A stretch of DNA of 13,566 bases from Acidobacteriaceae bacterium (GCA_019239585.1 JAFAZU010000141.1:1-13566); one strand, 5' to 3'; positions 1-6,810 are shown, counted from the stretch's first letter. A program made the numbers and translations. Notes: generated by a model not told the origin, from the sequence alone.

Positions 1-10
1 GGGCGAAACT

Positions 11-409
11 TTGAGTCATTTGCAATTGCTCATCGTAGATGACGATGGCACCATACGCAGTATGCTGCGCTATATTATTGAATCTGACAAGCACTGCGTA
101 GTTGGCGAAGCCGAAAATGGACGCGCCGGAGTCAGTGCTGCTGAGAGCTTACGACCAGATTTAATTCTGCTTGATGTGTCAATGCCTGTTATGGGCGGTT
201 TTCCGGCAGCGCGCCTGCTGAATGCCCAGATGCCGGAACTGCCCATTATTTTTGTTACACAGCATGACGAACAGTCTTATGTTGACGAGGCATTCCGGTG
301 CGGGGCAAAAGGGTATGTCATTAAACAGGCTGCCATGACCGAACTGCCGAATGCGATCCGTACAGTTATGACAGGCCAGGTCTTTTGCTCGCCTTTAATC
401 AGGTTTTAA
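11..409 (+). CDS. Receiver-only response regulator (NarL/FixJ-type REC domain, no output domain)
   Basis: The protein of about 132 residues is a complete CheY-like receiver domain. The acidic pocket is D10-D11-D12, the phosphoacceptor is D55 in LLDVSMP, the switch threonine is T83 and the conserved lysine is K105 in GYVIKQ. The wording of the end (alpha-5 followed by a SPLI segment) resembles NarL/FixJ regulators just before their LuxR-type helix-turn-helix. Here translation stops, and no LuxR-like segment is seen in the other frames downstream. The start is uncertain: TTG at 11 is plausible, but no in-frame stop lies between it and the window edge, so the gene may begin upstream. It would act as a phosphorylatable protein-protein switch rather than a DNA-binding regulator. 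The next gene starts 14 bases downstream on the same strand. The family is clear; the partner kinase is unknown. Confidence 0.85.
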   Translation: MSHLQLLIVDDDGTIRSMLRYIIESDKHCVVGEAENGRAGVSAAESLRPDLILLDVSMPVMGGFPAARLLNAQMPELPIIFVTQHDEQSYVDEAFRCGAKGYVIKQAAMTELPNAIRTVMTGQVFCSPLIRF

Positions 410-418
410 TTTCGAGCG

Positions 419-424
419 TATAAT
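419..424 (+). promoter_or_regulatory. Perfect -10 hexamer TATAAT at the propeller gene start
   Basis: TATAAT lies between the receiver gene and the propeller gene. If it is a -10 box, transcription would begin near 431, almost on a GTG codon at 430 that is in frame with the propeller protein. That would give a leaderless or nearly leaderless transcript. No good -35 box is seen 16-18 bases upstream, so the call is tentative. Confidence 0.3.
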
Positions 425-1470
425 TGATTGTGGTCCGGCTGTTTGTTCTCCTTGCGACCCTGCTTATTTCTCTAAAGCTAGACGCTCAAGACAAACAAGA
501 CAAAAGGGATGTTCTCATCGCGGTTCGCCGGGCTGGCGCCATCGAGTTTATCGATCCAAAGACTCTTTCACCGATCAGTCAACTACAGATCGATGTTCCG
601 CCTAACAGCACTGGCTTAAATGGCATTCTGGTTAGCACCGACGGCTCTACACTTTACGTCGAAGGCCCTACTGCGCCAAACGAAAAGGGCGAGAGCGGCT
701 GCTGCTATTTGTACTCCATAGATTTAACAACTCTTCACGCGAAATTAGTCGCAGGCATATGGGGATCTTCATCACGGGGTAGTCTGTTGGTTGCCGACCG
801 TACCGTATATCCTCTTTCAGCGGTACCGGCGAAAGTAACCGACCCTCAGTTAATCGGCCATGAGTGGCATATCTCTCCGAACGGCCATTGGCTGCTCGGC
901 ATCGAGCATCAGCAGCATGTTGTTACTGTGTATGACCTATCAGGGGGAAGCAATGCCCGGCATTTCGAGATTCCAGGGGTGAACGATGAATGGTGGGTAA
1001 CTGGAACCTGGTTGGGCGACAAATTTTATCTGTATGCGAAGCAGGGAGACAATACGGAGCGGCTGTGGACCATATCGCCCGGCACCGCTCAATTGACTGA
1101 GGGCATTGCCCTATCTTCATCAAACGCAACTGCCGACTGTTCCAAATTTTATATAACCGAAATTGTTGCCGCAGGAGAACAATTGTTTGTGGCTGAGATA
1201 TTTGGTGGAAAGATTGATAGGAGAGTCGGTTGCAATAAGCCCATTACGGGCGGGGCCTCCATAATCGACCCACGATCAGGGCAGTTATTGGGTCAGATAA
1301 CGCCCGAATTATATTTCTGGAGCCTTATTCCCAATGAAAGTGGATCGGAGCTATATGGTTTGACCGCCGAAGACGTAGATCGCAGTTCTCAGAACCCCGT
1401 TGAACTGGTCAGGATTGATAGCCACACAGGACGAGTGCTGCAGTCACGCCTTTTGGAAGGAAGTTACTAG
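424..1470 (+). CDS. Secreted beta-propeller (YVTN/WD40-like) protein, function unknown
   Basis: The 348-residue protein begins with a signal peptide: a basic residue, then the hydrophobic run LFVLLATLLISL, then a probable cleavage site after LDA just before QDKQDK. The mature part has repeated blade-like segments such as IEFIDPKTLSPISQLQ, TLYVEGP, WHISPNGHWLLGIEH and LVRIDSHTGRVLQS, the alternating pattern of seven-bladed YVTN/WD40-like propellers. It is therefore probably periplasmic or secreted and involved in binding; no catalytic motif is seen. TTG at 424 is one possible start and GTG at 430 is another; neither has a Shine-Dalgarno sequence. It follows the receiver gene by 14 bases, and the last codon is followed by a spacer facing a convergent gene. 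The exact family was not recognised. Confidence 0.75.
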   Translation: MIVVRLFVLLATLLISLKLDAQDKQDKRDVLIAVRRAGAIEFIDPKTLSPISQLQIDVPPNSTGLNGILVSTDGSTLYVEGPTAPNEKGESGCCYLYSIDLTTLHAKLVAGIWGSSSRGSLLVADRTVYPLSAVPAKVTDPQLIGHEWHISPNGHWLLGIEHQQHVVTVYDLSGGSNARHFEIPGVNDEWWVTGTWLGDKFYLYAKQGDNTERLWTISPGTAQLTEGIALSSSNATADCSKFYITEIVAAGEQLFVAEIFGGKIDRRVGCNKPITGGASIIDPRSGQLLGQITPELYFWSLIPNESGSELYGLTAEDVDRSSQNPVELVRIDSHTGRVLQSRLLEGSY

Positions 1471-1482
1471 TGGATTACGACA

Positions 1483-1496
1483 GCCAAGGTCTTGGC
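1483..1496. terminator. Small inverted repeat in the convergent spacer
   Basis: GCCAAG-GT-CTTGGC lies in the 73-bp spacer between two convergent genes. As RNA it would fold as a 5-bp stem with a 4-base loop. There is no T-tract on either side, so it is at best a weak bidirectional terminator. Nothing else was recognised in the spacer. Confidence 0.25.
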
Positions 1497-1543
1497 GATT
1501 CCGACCAGTCATCAGCATATTGCACTCAGAAGTCAGTAGATGT

Positions 1544-2605
1544 TCAGAATGCGTAGCGAATCGGACACTCCGGCAAGCGCTCTTTTAGCAGGGCGCTGAA
1601 CTCATCAATCAGTCCAGCTTTGAAACCACGCTTGTAACGCATATTGCGTCCGCCCATCTGACTGTACTTGGTTTCCTGCAACTCGGGTTTCCAGAGTAGC
1701 TCTTCGCCCTTGGGGTGCCAACCGAGGTTGATTTGGTGCAGCTTCTCGTTATGTGTCAGGAAAATAACTTCAGCTCCTAGTTGCGTCTTCGCTTCCGGCC
1801 GCAACACGTCAGCCAGCTCGTCGAAAAGCTGCCGGTAGTCGTCCTGCCAGCCGTCATAGTAGATCACGGGTGAAAAGTTCAAGTGTACTTCGTAACCGGC
1901 GGCGTAGAAGTCGTTGATGCTCCTGATACGCTCGGCCATAGGGGAAGTACGGACATCGACAGCTTTAGCAATGCGCTGCGGCATCAGGCTCAGACGAATG
2001 CGGGTTTTACGCTGGGGATCGTAGTCGAGCAGGTCACGATTCACAAACTTGGTCGCAAAGCTTGCCTTAGCGTTGGGCAGATTGCGGAATAAAGTAATCA
2101 AATCACGAACATTGTCGGAGATCAAAGCGTCGACGGAACAGTCGCTGTTACAGCCAAGATCGTAGACCCAGTACTTCGGGTCCACTTGGCTCGGTTGTGC
2201 CTTCCAGCCCTGCCGCGCGGCGTGGCGGCGCAGATAACCCATGATCGCTTCAATGTTGACGAATGTAGTAATCGGATTCGCAAATCCCTTCTGACGAGAC
2301 ACGTAACAATACGTGCAGGCCATCGCGCAGCCATTGGCATGCGATGGAGCAATGAAATCAGAGCTGCGGGAATTAGGCTGCGCATACAGGGAACTCTTCA
2401 CGCCGAGAACCAGAACGTTGCGCTTGATCTTGTTCCAGTTTTCGAGGTTGCCTTCAAAACCGTTCAGGCCAGGAATCTTCCAGTGCGAATCGACAACGAT
2501 GCGCTCGGCACGAGGAAACGTATCCAGAATTTCGCGTCCGCGCTGGTAATCGAGAACTTCAGGCTGGTGATAAATCGTCTGAATATCCAACAGCCAAGAG
2601 GGCAT
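1544..2605 (-). CDS. Spore photoproduct lyase family radical SAM protein
   Basis: The 353-residue protein carries the radical SAM cluster motif CAMACTYC (C93, C97, C100, spacing CX3CX2C), which binds the 4Fe-4S cluster that cleaves S-adenosylmethionine. The opening (LLDIQTIYHQPEVLDY), RNVLVLGVK before the cluster and the closing IRYAF agree with the spore photoproduct lyase-like family found outside the Firmicutes. Bacillus SplB repairs the spore photoproduct thymine dimer; the role of the homologues in bacteria not known to sporulate is not established. The reading frame is open up to 2740, but ATG at 2605 is chosen because family proteins begin with this conserved segment. The 45 extra residues look non-coding and would cover a hairpin. 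No clear Shine-Dalgarno sequence precedes the start. It appears monocistronic and is convergent with the propeller gene. Confidence 0.88.
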   Translation of the reverse strand: MPSWLLDIQTIYHQPEVLDYQRGREILDTFPRAERIVVDSHWKIPGLNGFEGNLENWNKIKRNVLVLGVKSSLYAQPNSRSSDFIAPSHANGCAMACTYCYVSRQKGFANPITTFVNIEAIMGYLRRHAARQGWKAQPSQVDPKYWVYDLGCNSDCSVDALISDNVRDLITLFRNLPNAKASFATKFVNRDLLDYDPQRKTRIRLSLMPQRIAKAVDVRTSPMAERIRSINDFYAAGYEVHLNFSPVIYYDGWQDDYRQLFDELADVLRPEAKTQLGAEVIFLTHNEKLHQINLGWHPKGEELLWKPELQETKYSQMGGRNMRYKRGFKAGLIDEFSALLKERLPECPIRYAF

Positions 2606-2695
2606 CGGATGAGGCGTCGCTATGGGCGGAGCCGGTGTTGGGAAAAGGCTGTAACAGGCTGTTTTCAAGTAAGTTAACCCTTTTATTGGATGAAA

Positions 2696-2716
2696 TTGGG
2701 GCCAACTGGGTCCCAA
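2696..2716. other. Strong hairpin in the spacer upstream of the SPL-like gene
   Basis: TTGGGGCC and GGGTCCCAA can pair as an 8-bp stem with one G-U pair around the loop AACTG. No U-tract follows on either strand. It lies in the 185-bp region between the SPL-like gene (start 2605) and the antitoxin relic (start 2791). A short direct repeat GGCTGT-AACA-GGCTGT lies nearby, at about 2646-2661. The function is unknown. Confidence 0.3.
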
Positions 2717-2758
2717 CAATGTTCCGCAACCAGGCATCAAAACGTGCGTCTTAACACC

Positions 2759-2774
2759 GCACCTTTAAAGGTGC
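2759..2774. promoter_or_regulatory. Perfect 16-bp palindrome, candidate antitoxin operator
   Basis: GCACCTTTAAAGGTGC equals its own reverse complement. It ends 16 bases before the ATG of the antitoxin relic. Phd/YefM antitoxins commonly repress their own promoters through palindromes at this kind of position, so this may be the old autoregulatory operator. The palindrome is seen directly; its role is inferred. Confidence 0.4.
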
Positions 2775-2790
2775 TATTCCTAAAATTGTC

Positions 2791-3007
2791 ATGCTCGGCA
2801 TTACCAAAGACTTCAGTCACTCACTACTTTTCGGCGTAACTCCAGTGGATTGATGAAGCATCTCAAGAAAACAAGACGCCCGATAGTTTTGACAGTGAAC
2901 GGTAAAGCGGAAGCGGTAGTACAGCATGCGGAAGCATATCAACGCTTGCTGGACATAGCAGCCCGCGCCGATGCAGTTAAGGGTATTCGCAGGGATTGGA
3001 GAAATAG
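2791..3007 (+). pseudogene. Frameshifted Phd/YefM-type antitoxin relic
   Basis: The start ATG at 2791 gives MLGITKD. The continuation expected for a Phd/YefM antitoxin (QSLTTFRRNSSGLMKHLKK, then RPIVLTVNGKAEAVVQHAE and YQRLLDIAARADAVKGIR) lies in another frame from 2814. One base is missing at 2812-2813. After GIRR at 2991-2993 the expected G-L-E continuation is again in another frame (gga ttg gag at 2993-3001), one more base short, and a TAG follows at 3005. Two single-base deletions and a stop mean the gene is dead, although a frame from TTG 2850 or ATG 2853 could still make a protein lacking the N-terminal DNA-binding segment. No toxin (RelE/ParE/PIN-like) follows: the next 73 bases hold nothing recognisable and the next gene is on the other strand. 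The placement of the frameshifts relies on remembered family wording. Confidence 0.7.
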
Positions 3008-3080
3008 CCTTCACCGTCTCAGGATCTCGTTCGGGGTGGGTCTAATGAAGGAGCCAGTCCTCAACTATGAAGACACGTCT

Positions 3081-3449
3081 TCAAGTTTTGACATGCGCAT
3101 ACGAAAAGGCGGCAGTAATCAGACTGAGGAGCAGGAACGCCGTCGAAGCTAAGAACCAGCGAAGAGTCAGCCTGTACTCCTTGAGAATTTCATCCTCTGG
3201 CTGGAGTGATCTCCATAATGCGACTAATTCGATCACAATGGCAATTAATAACAGGGCGGCGGCAATCACAGACGAAATTGTCCACTCACCCGGAAGTTCG
3301 AATACCCAAGAGCGCAGAAAAAGTAACGAAAATCCAAGCATCACCGTAATGGCGGTGATAACTCCCGAGCGATAGCCAGCAGGAAGACAAGGCTTCTGCT
3401 CAGGGGAGGAAGGTACTTCAAAGTCCCTGTACTTGCTGCTTTCGTTCAT
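3081..3449 (-). CDS. Small three-helix membrane protein, function unknown
   Basis: The 122-residue protein has three hydrophobic segments, at about residues 29-50, 57-79 and 97-117. Charged linkers separate them (ALWRSLQPEDEILKEYRLTLRW lies between helices 2 and 3). The N-terminal 28 residues are polar and probably cytoplasmic. No catalytic or ligand-binding motif was recognised. ATG at 3449 is preceded by only a weak purine stretch. The gene stands alone, 238 bases downstream of the YciI-like gene on the same strand, with the antitoxin relic behind it. Helix composition and the normal codon pattern support a real gene; the function is unknown. Confidence 0.65.
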   Translation of the reverse strand: MNESSKYRDFEVPSSPEQKPCLPAGYRSGVITAITVMLGFSLLFLRSWVFELPGEWTISSVIAAALLLIAIVIELVALWRSLQPEDEILKEYRLTLRWFLASTAFLLLSLITAAFSYAHVKT

Positions 3450-3588
3450 AGCTGCTCGTTGTCTGGCCCTGAATGGATGTTGATGCGCACTACCGTGTAC
3501 TCTTTAAAACATTACTCCTAAGCTAACACCCAATTTCTTGCGTTTACCGAAGCAAGTTCAGTTAGGCAGATAGTTGGCATGTCAAGAA

Positions 3589-3611
3589 GCGATCTCTCAC
3601 TATTAGATCGC
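3589..3611. terminator. Hairpin downstream of the YciI-like gene
   Basis: GCGATCT and AGATCGC pair perfectly (7 bp) around a 9-base loop in the 238-bp spacer 3450-3687. On the minus strand it is followed by TTCTTG, which is only moderately U-rich. It could end the DJ-1::SMP-30/YciI transcript. TTGACA also occurs here on the minus strand (3579-3584), but no matching -10 box was found. Nothing else was recognised in this spacer. Confidence 0.35.
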
Positions 3612-3687
3612 GAGTAGGCGTGAAAGATTGGCTGATCACTTGAAGTCGAACGTGCAAAATGCGGAGCACGCCGCAGAGGATGAGTAT

Positions 3688-4032
3688 CTACAAATAATGC
3701 GCCGAGTGAGCGGACAGCTCTTTCCGGTACTCAGCTTCAATAAAATCAGGAGTTGGCTCGGGGATAACGTGGCTCCATTTTCGGATGAGGACGCTTTCGA
3801 AAAGACCGTGCTTCGTATACGGCTCCTCAGCGATAAAGGCGTGAGCCGCCTCTGGACTGTCCCGGTCGACCACGATCAGCATCGCCGCTGGAAAATCATC
3901 CGGCCCGAGCAGCGGTCCGCCTTCAACGATGCTGTCTTTCACTCTTCGCAGAAACTCATAGTGTTCCAGCCGGCGCTGTTTCGCTTCGGCCTGTCTGCCC
4001 GGACGGAATGTACATAGGATCGTGAATAGCAT
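3688..4032 (-). CDS. YciI-like family protein
   Basis: The 114-residue protein matches the YciI family of small ferredoxin-like-fold proteins: MLFTILCTFRPG at the start, HYEFL, GGPLLGPDD, and the closing block EEPYTKHGLFESV. H24 and D33 fall where the family has its conserved His/Asp pair. About 20 residues at the C-terminus, after SHVIPE, extend beyond the usual end. YciI proteins are mostly uncharacterised; the fold is related to muconolactone isomerase-like enzymes and to a dechlorinating enzyme. ATG at 4032 has a good ribosome site (GGAGA, 6 bases away) and starts 11 bases after the stop of the DJ-1::SMP-30 gene, so the two form an operon. It is probably controlled by the operator at 5661-5689. 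The plus-strand reading frame over it is a shadow. Confidence 0.85.
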   Translation of the reverse strand: MLFTILCTFRPGRQAEAKQRRLEHYEFLRRVKDSIVEGGPLLGPDDFPAAMLIVVDRDSPEAAHAFIAEEPYTKHGLFESVLIRKWSHVIPEPTPDFIEAEYRKELSAHSAHYL

Positions 4033-4043
4033 GTTCGTCTCCG

Positions 4044-5624
4044 TTATGACTTCGCCCAGTACCCGGACACTCCAACGTTGAGCTGCACGACGCGCCCGGA
4101 CTGAACGCCTCCGTCTGGCGGCAGGCTCATACCTCCATTGGTGGTCACGTAAAGAAATGTGCGGTCGTTGGAGGTTCGTCCGAATGCCACGGCTGTGCTT
4201 CCGGCCATGCCTTCATTAATCCCGGCCACGATCGTGATGCGGCGTTCCGGATCAATCCGGACGACGCTGTTGTATACGTGCGTCGTACCGAAAATGTTGC
4301 CGCGTTCATCGAAGGCGAAATCGTCGACATTAATGTTGGTCATCCAGACCTCCAGTTTGCCCGCACTGAAATCCGAATGGAGAGGAATGCGAACGAGCTT
4401 CTGTTGCTGTGTGCTGGACGCATAGACGTAGCCTCCGAACAGCTTGATGCCGTTCACGCCGGGGAAATACTGCGGGACGGGATGGAACGGATCAGCGTTG
4501 GTAGCAAGCGCCGGATGCTCAATCCATACTCGACAGGAGCTGGCGTTAACGTCCACTTCCCAGATCAGGCCGCGATACGCGTCAGCGACAAGATAGTGGC
4601 TCCCGCTCAGGTGCGTTAAACCGTTGAGGAAAATCGCTTCGGGCATGGGGACTGCCATAGAAGCTTTACCACCATCAAGGCGAAAGATACCTGGCGTTTT
4701 GGAGCCGACGCTCGATCCGACCAAGAGCTTGCCACGGGGATCGAATGCCAGACCCGCCGCTTTTTCCACCTGTGCGACAAGGACGGGCGCGCCGGAACCT
4801 ATCTGATATACCCTGCCTTCTTCAAGGCTCGACACGAAGATCTGTCCGGCTTCGCTGATTGCGATGTTCTCGATAAACGTGTTAACGGGGAACTCGGCAA
4901 CTGTTTTCGTGGGCACGATGTCTGTTGCGACCACATTCAGCACGGGCTGGAAACTCTTGTTCAGCGCGGCCACTAAAGAGCGAGCGATGCTGACGCTCGA
5001 GTTGGGATTTTGTCCGGTGATGAATTGAAGGTCACGCTCCACGTGGTCCGCTTTGTTCTCGCGAGCAATGAAATTGGCGCCGAGTTCCCGCAGGCGGTGC
5101 TCCAGGATGAACGGAACCTCTTTGTCAAGCTTTGCCGCTACTTCCTCGGAGTAGGTATAAGAAGTGAGGGTGACGCCTTTCACGAGCGGATCACCGTTGG
5201 GACGTTTGGCGCCGACAAGACCAACTGGGCCGTGGCAAACCGCCGCGATGATCTTTCCTTCTGCGAAAAACGATTCGAGTAATCGCGCGAGGTGAAAATC
5301 GTCGGGCAAGTCGAACATCGGACCATGTCCGCCGGGCAGGAAAATCGCATCAAAGTTATCGGAAGAGACGTCCGCAAGCTTTACCGTTTTAGCTGCGGCC
5401 GTCATCGCGGATTGCCACTCTTTCTCCTGGTCGGGAGTCGGCAGCGAGCGCGGGTCAACGGGCATCTGGCCGCCGTGCGGGCTCGCCACCACCATCTCGA
5501 CGCCCGCCTTGTGAAACTCCATATACGGTTCTGTGAACTCTGAAAGCCACACTCCGGTCGGATGGGGCGTCGGCCCTTCGAAGTTTGAGTTACTGGTAGT
5601 CACCACCAAAATTCGTTTTGCCAT
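4044..5624 (-). CDS. DJ-1/PfpI (Hsp31-like) :: SMP-30/gluconolactonase-like fusion protein
   Basis: Residues 1-223 of this 526-residue protein are a DJ-1/PfpI domain of the Hsp31-like subclass. The nucleophile elbow is AAVCHGP (C130-H131), the acidic partner is E29 in WLSEFTEP, and FLPGGHG (94-100) lies on the preceding strand. Residues about 230-526 form an SMP-30/gluconolactonase-like six-bladed propeller. Candidate metal ligands are E252 (IENIAI), N334 (FLNGL), N391 (PGVNGI) and D434/D435. Hsp31-like proteins act as glyoxalases, deglycases or chaperones; SMP-30 relatives are metal-dependent lactonases. No signal peptide is seen. The frame is open to TTG 5690, but ATG 5624 is chosen: it has a strong Shine-Dalgarno sequence AAAGGAG, begins with the family-typical MAKRILVV, and leaves the operator outside the gene. 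It heads an operon with the YciI-like gene. The individual domains are certain, the enzymatic role is not. Confidence 0.9.
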   Translation of the reverse strand: MAKRILVVTTSNSNFEGPTPHPTGVWLSEFTEPYMEFHKAGVEMVVASPHGGQMPVDPRSLPTPDQEKEWQSAMTAAAKTVKLADVSSDNFDAIFLPGGHGPMFDLPDDFHLARLLESFFAEGKIIAAVCHGPVGLVGAKRPNGDPLVKGVTLTSYTYSEEVAAKLDKEVPFILEHRLRELGANFIARENKADHVERDLQFITGQNPNSSVSIARSLVAALNKSFQPVLNVVATDIVPTKTVAEFPVNTFIENIAISEAGQIFVSSLEEGRVYQIGSGAPVLVAQVEKAAGLAFDPRGKLLVGSSVGSKTPGIFRLDGGKASMAVPMPEAIFLNGLTHLSGSHYLVADAYRGLIWEVDVNASSCRVWIEHPALATNADPFHPVPQYFPGVNGIKLFGGYVYASSTQQQKLVRIPLHSDFSAGKLEVWMTNINVDDFAFDERGNIFGTTHVYNSVVRIDPERRITIVAGINEGMAGSTAVAFGRTSNDRTFLYVTTNGGMSLPPDGGVQSGRVVQLNVGVSGYWAKS

Positions 5625-5660
5625 TTCTCCTTTCAGCATGCTGCGGGAGGGTCGATTGGC

Positions 5661-5689
5661 AAAGGACAAAAACGTCACAGTTTCGGCCA
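5661..5689 (-). promoter_or_regulatory. Putative GlxA/AraC-type operator, copy 1
   Basis: Read on the minus strand, this 29-bp element has TGGCCGAAACTGTG, then ACG, then TTTTTGTCCTTT. It matches the copy at 6782-6810 at 27 of 29 positions. TGGCC and TGTCC half-sites start 21 bp apart, two helical turns and the same phase as AraC half-sites. It ends 36 bases before the ATG of the DJ-1::SMP-30 gene and lies in the 130-bp divergent region shared with the regulator gene. The repeat is seen directly; the binding protein is inferred. Confidence 0.7.
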
Positions 5690-5754
5690 ACTTTTAGCGA
5701 ACTATTTCTTAGCCAGCTATTGACCGCTGCGCTGAAATCGGGAAATCTGGTTGC

Positions 5755-6780
5755 ATGAAAAGCTCTTATGCCGGCACGCAGCCGGAGAGGCTGCCCCCGC
5801 GACGCGTGGTCATCCTTGCCACACCAAGTGCGCAGTCGCTGGAAGTTGCCGGACCCGTGGAAGTCTTCTCGATGGTTGCCGAGAAACTGCGCGAAGCGGG
5901 CCGGGAGCGCATGTCCGGTTATTCGGTCGAAGTCGTCTCCGCAACCGATGAGTTGACCATCAAGAGTTCATCCGGCTTGACCATACTTGCTCATCGCTCG
6001 TGGCGCAAGATTGACTATGAGATCGACACGCTCCTGGTAGCGGGAGGCATGAACGTGTGGTCCGGTTCTGGTGAACCGGACCTGCTCGATTGGGTTCGGG
6101 AGCGCACGGGTAGATCCCGCCGCTTCGGGTCCATCTGCACCGGCGCGTTTGTCCTGGCCGAAGCGGGGTTGCTCGAAGGGAAACGCGTCACCACACATTG
6201 GTATTTCTGCCAACAATTGCAAAAGGAGTACCCGCAAGTCGTGGTGGACCCGGAACCGATTTTCATTCATGACGGAGTGCTTTACACTTCCGCTGGTGTC
6301 GCATCAGGAATCGACCTTGCCGTGTCGCTGGTCGAGGAGGACTTCGGCTTAGATATCGCGTTACGCATCGCCCGCGCTCTCGTGCTCTTTCTGCGTCGGT
6401 CCGCTGGGCAGAATCAGTTCAGCACGGCGCTGGCCTTCCAAGGCTCTGCGCGCATTCCGCTCCGCGAACTGCCGGTTTATGTTCTGGAGCACTTACAAGA
6501 CCCGCTGACAGTGGAAGAGCTGGCCAGTCGAGTCTCTATGAGCGTGCGGAACTTTTCTCGCGTGTTCGTGGAAGAGTTCGGTGTGACGCCTGCCGCCTTT
6601 GTGGAGCGGCTACGAGTCGAGACGGCCAGGAGGTTAGTGGAAGAGAGCGAACGCAGCTTTGAAGAGATTGCGGCAGACTGCGGCCTGGGCAGCTTGGAAT
6701 CCCTGCGCCGCATTTTCGTGCGTGATTTCGGCGTGACCCCATCACAGCTTCGAAAATCCGCGCATGGGTTGACCCAATAG
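5755..6780 (+). CDS. GlxA family transcriptional regulator (DJ-1/PfpI sensor + AraC HTH)
   Basis: The 341-residue protein has the classical GlxA layout. Residues 15-215 are a DJ-1/PfpI-like domain with elbow SICTGAF (C128) and TTHW (H148). Residues 235-335 are an AraC-type double helix-turn-helix (LTVEELASRVSMSVRNFSRVF and the second motif IAADCGLGSLESLRRIFVRDFGVTPS). In such regulators the DJ-1 domain is thought to sense a small ligand and usually lacks enzyme activity. ATG 5755 begins the protein without a clear Shine-Dalgarno sequence. The gene is divergent from the DJ-1::SMP-30 operon, and the aldehyde dehydrogenase operon follows. Copies of a 29-bp element flank it, one in the divergent promoter region and one starting two bases after its stop codon. 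It is thus the probable local regulator, perhaps also of itself; its ligand is unknown. Confidence 0.93.
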   Translation: MKSSYAGTQPERLPPRRVVILATPSAQSLEVAGPVEVFSMVAEKLREAGRERMSGYSVEVVSATDELTIKSSSGLTILAHRSWRKIDYEIDTLLVAGGMNVWSGSGEPDLLDWVRERTGRSRRFGSICTGAFVLAEAGLLEGKRVTTHWYFCQQLQKEYPQVVVDPEPIFIHDGVLYTSAGVASGIDLAVSLVEEDFGLDIALRIARALVLFLRRSAGQNQFSTALAFQGSARIPLRELPVYVLEHLQDPLTVEELASRVSMSVRNFSRVFVEEFGVTPAAFVERLRVETARRLVEESERSFEEIAADCGLGSLESLRRIFVRDFGVTPSQLRKSAHGLTQ

Positions 6781-6781
6781 A

Positions 6782-6810
6782 TGGCCGAAACTGTGGCATT
6801 TTTGTCCTTT
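6782..6810 (+). promoter_or_regulatory. Putative GlxA/AraC-type operator, copy 2
   Basis: The element reads TGGCCGAAACTGTG, then GCA, then TTTTTGTCCTTT: 27 of 29 positions match copy 1. It is in the same orientation relative to its target gene, 49 bases before the ATG of the aldehyde dehydrogenase. It starts two bases after the regulator stop codon, so the repeat cannot be explained by coding constraint. A ribosome site AGGAG (6844-6848) lies between it and the ATG. No convincing -35/-10 pair was found, as is common for activator-dependent promoters. Confidence 0.7.

Noticed and set aside
2186..2677. A 163-codon plus-strand open frame opposite the SPL-like gene
   Set aside because: It is antisense to a conserved radical SAM protein and shows no domain or hydrophobic pattern.
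2606..2740. N-terminal extension of the SPL-like protein to 2740
   Set aside because: The family-type start is at 2605; the extension covers a hairpin and reads as proline-rich, low-information sequence.
3628..4017. A 129-codon open frame on the plus strand
   Set aside because: It overlaps most of the YciI-like gene, which has family motifs and a good ribosome site; this frame has neither.
5625..5690. N-terminal extension of the DJ-1::SMP-30 protein to TTG 5690
   Set aside because: It is explained by the operator element. The real start at 5624 has a strong Shine-Dalgarno sequence, and the duplicate element at 6782 is non-coding.
5720..5748. TTGACC as the -35 box of the GlxA-type regulator gene
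   Set aside because: The sequence 16-18 bases downstream does not resemble a -10 box, and transcription would begin at or after the start codon.
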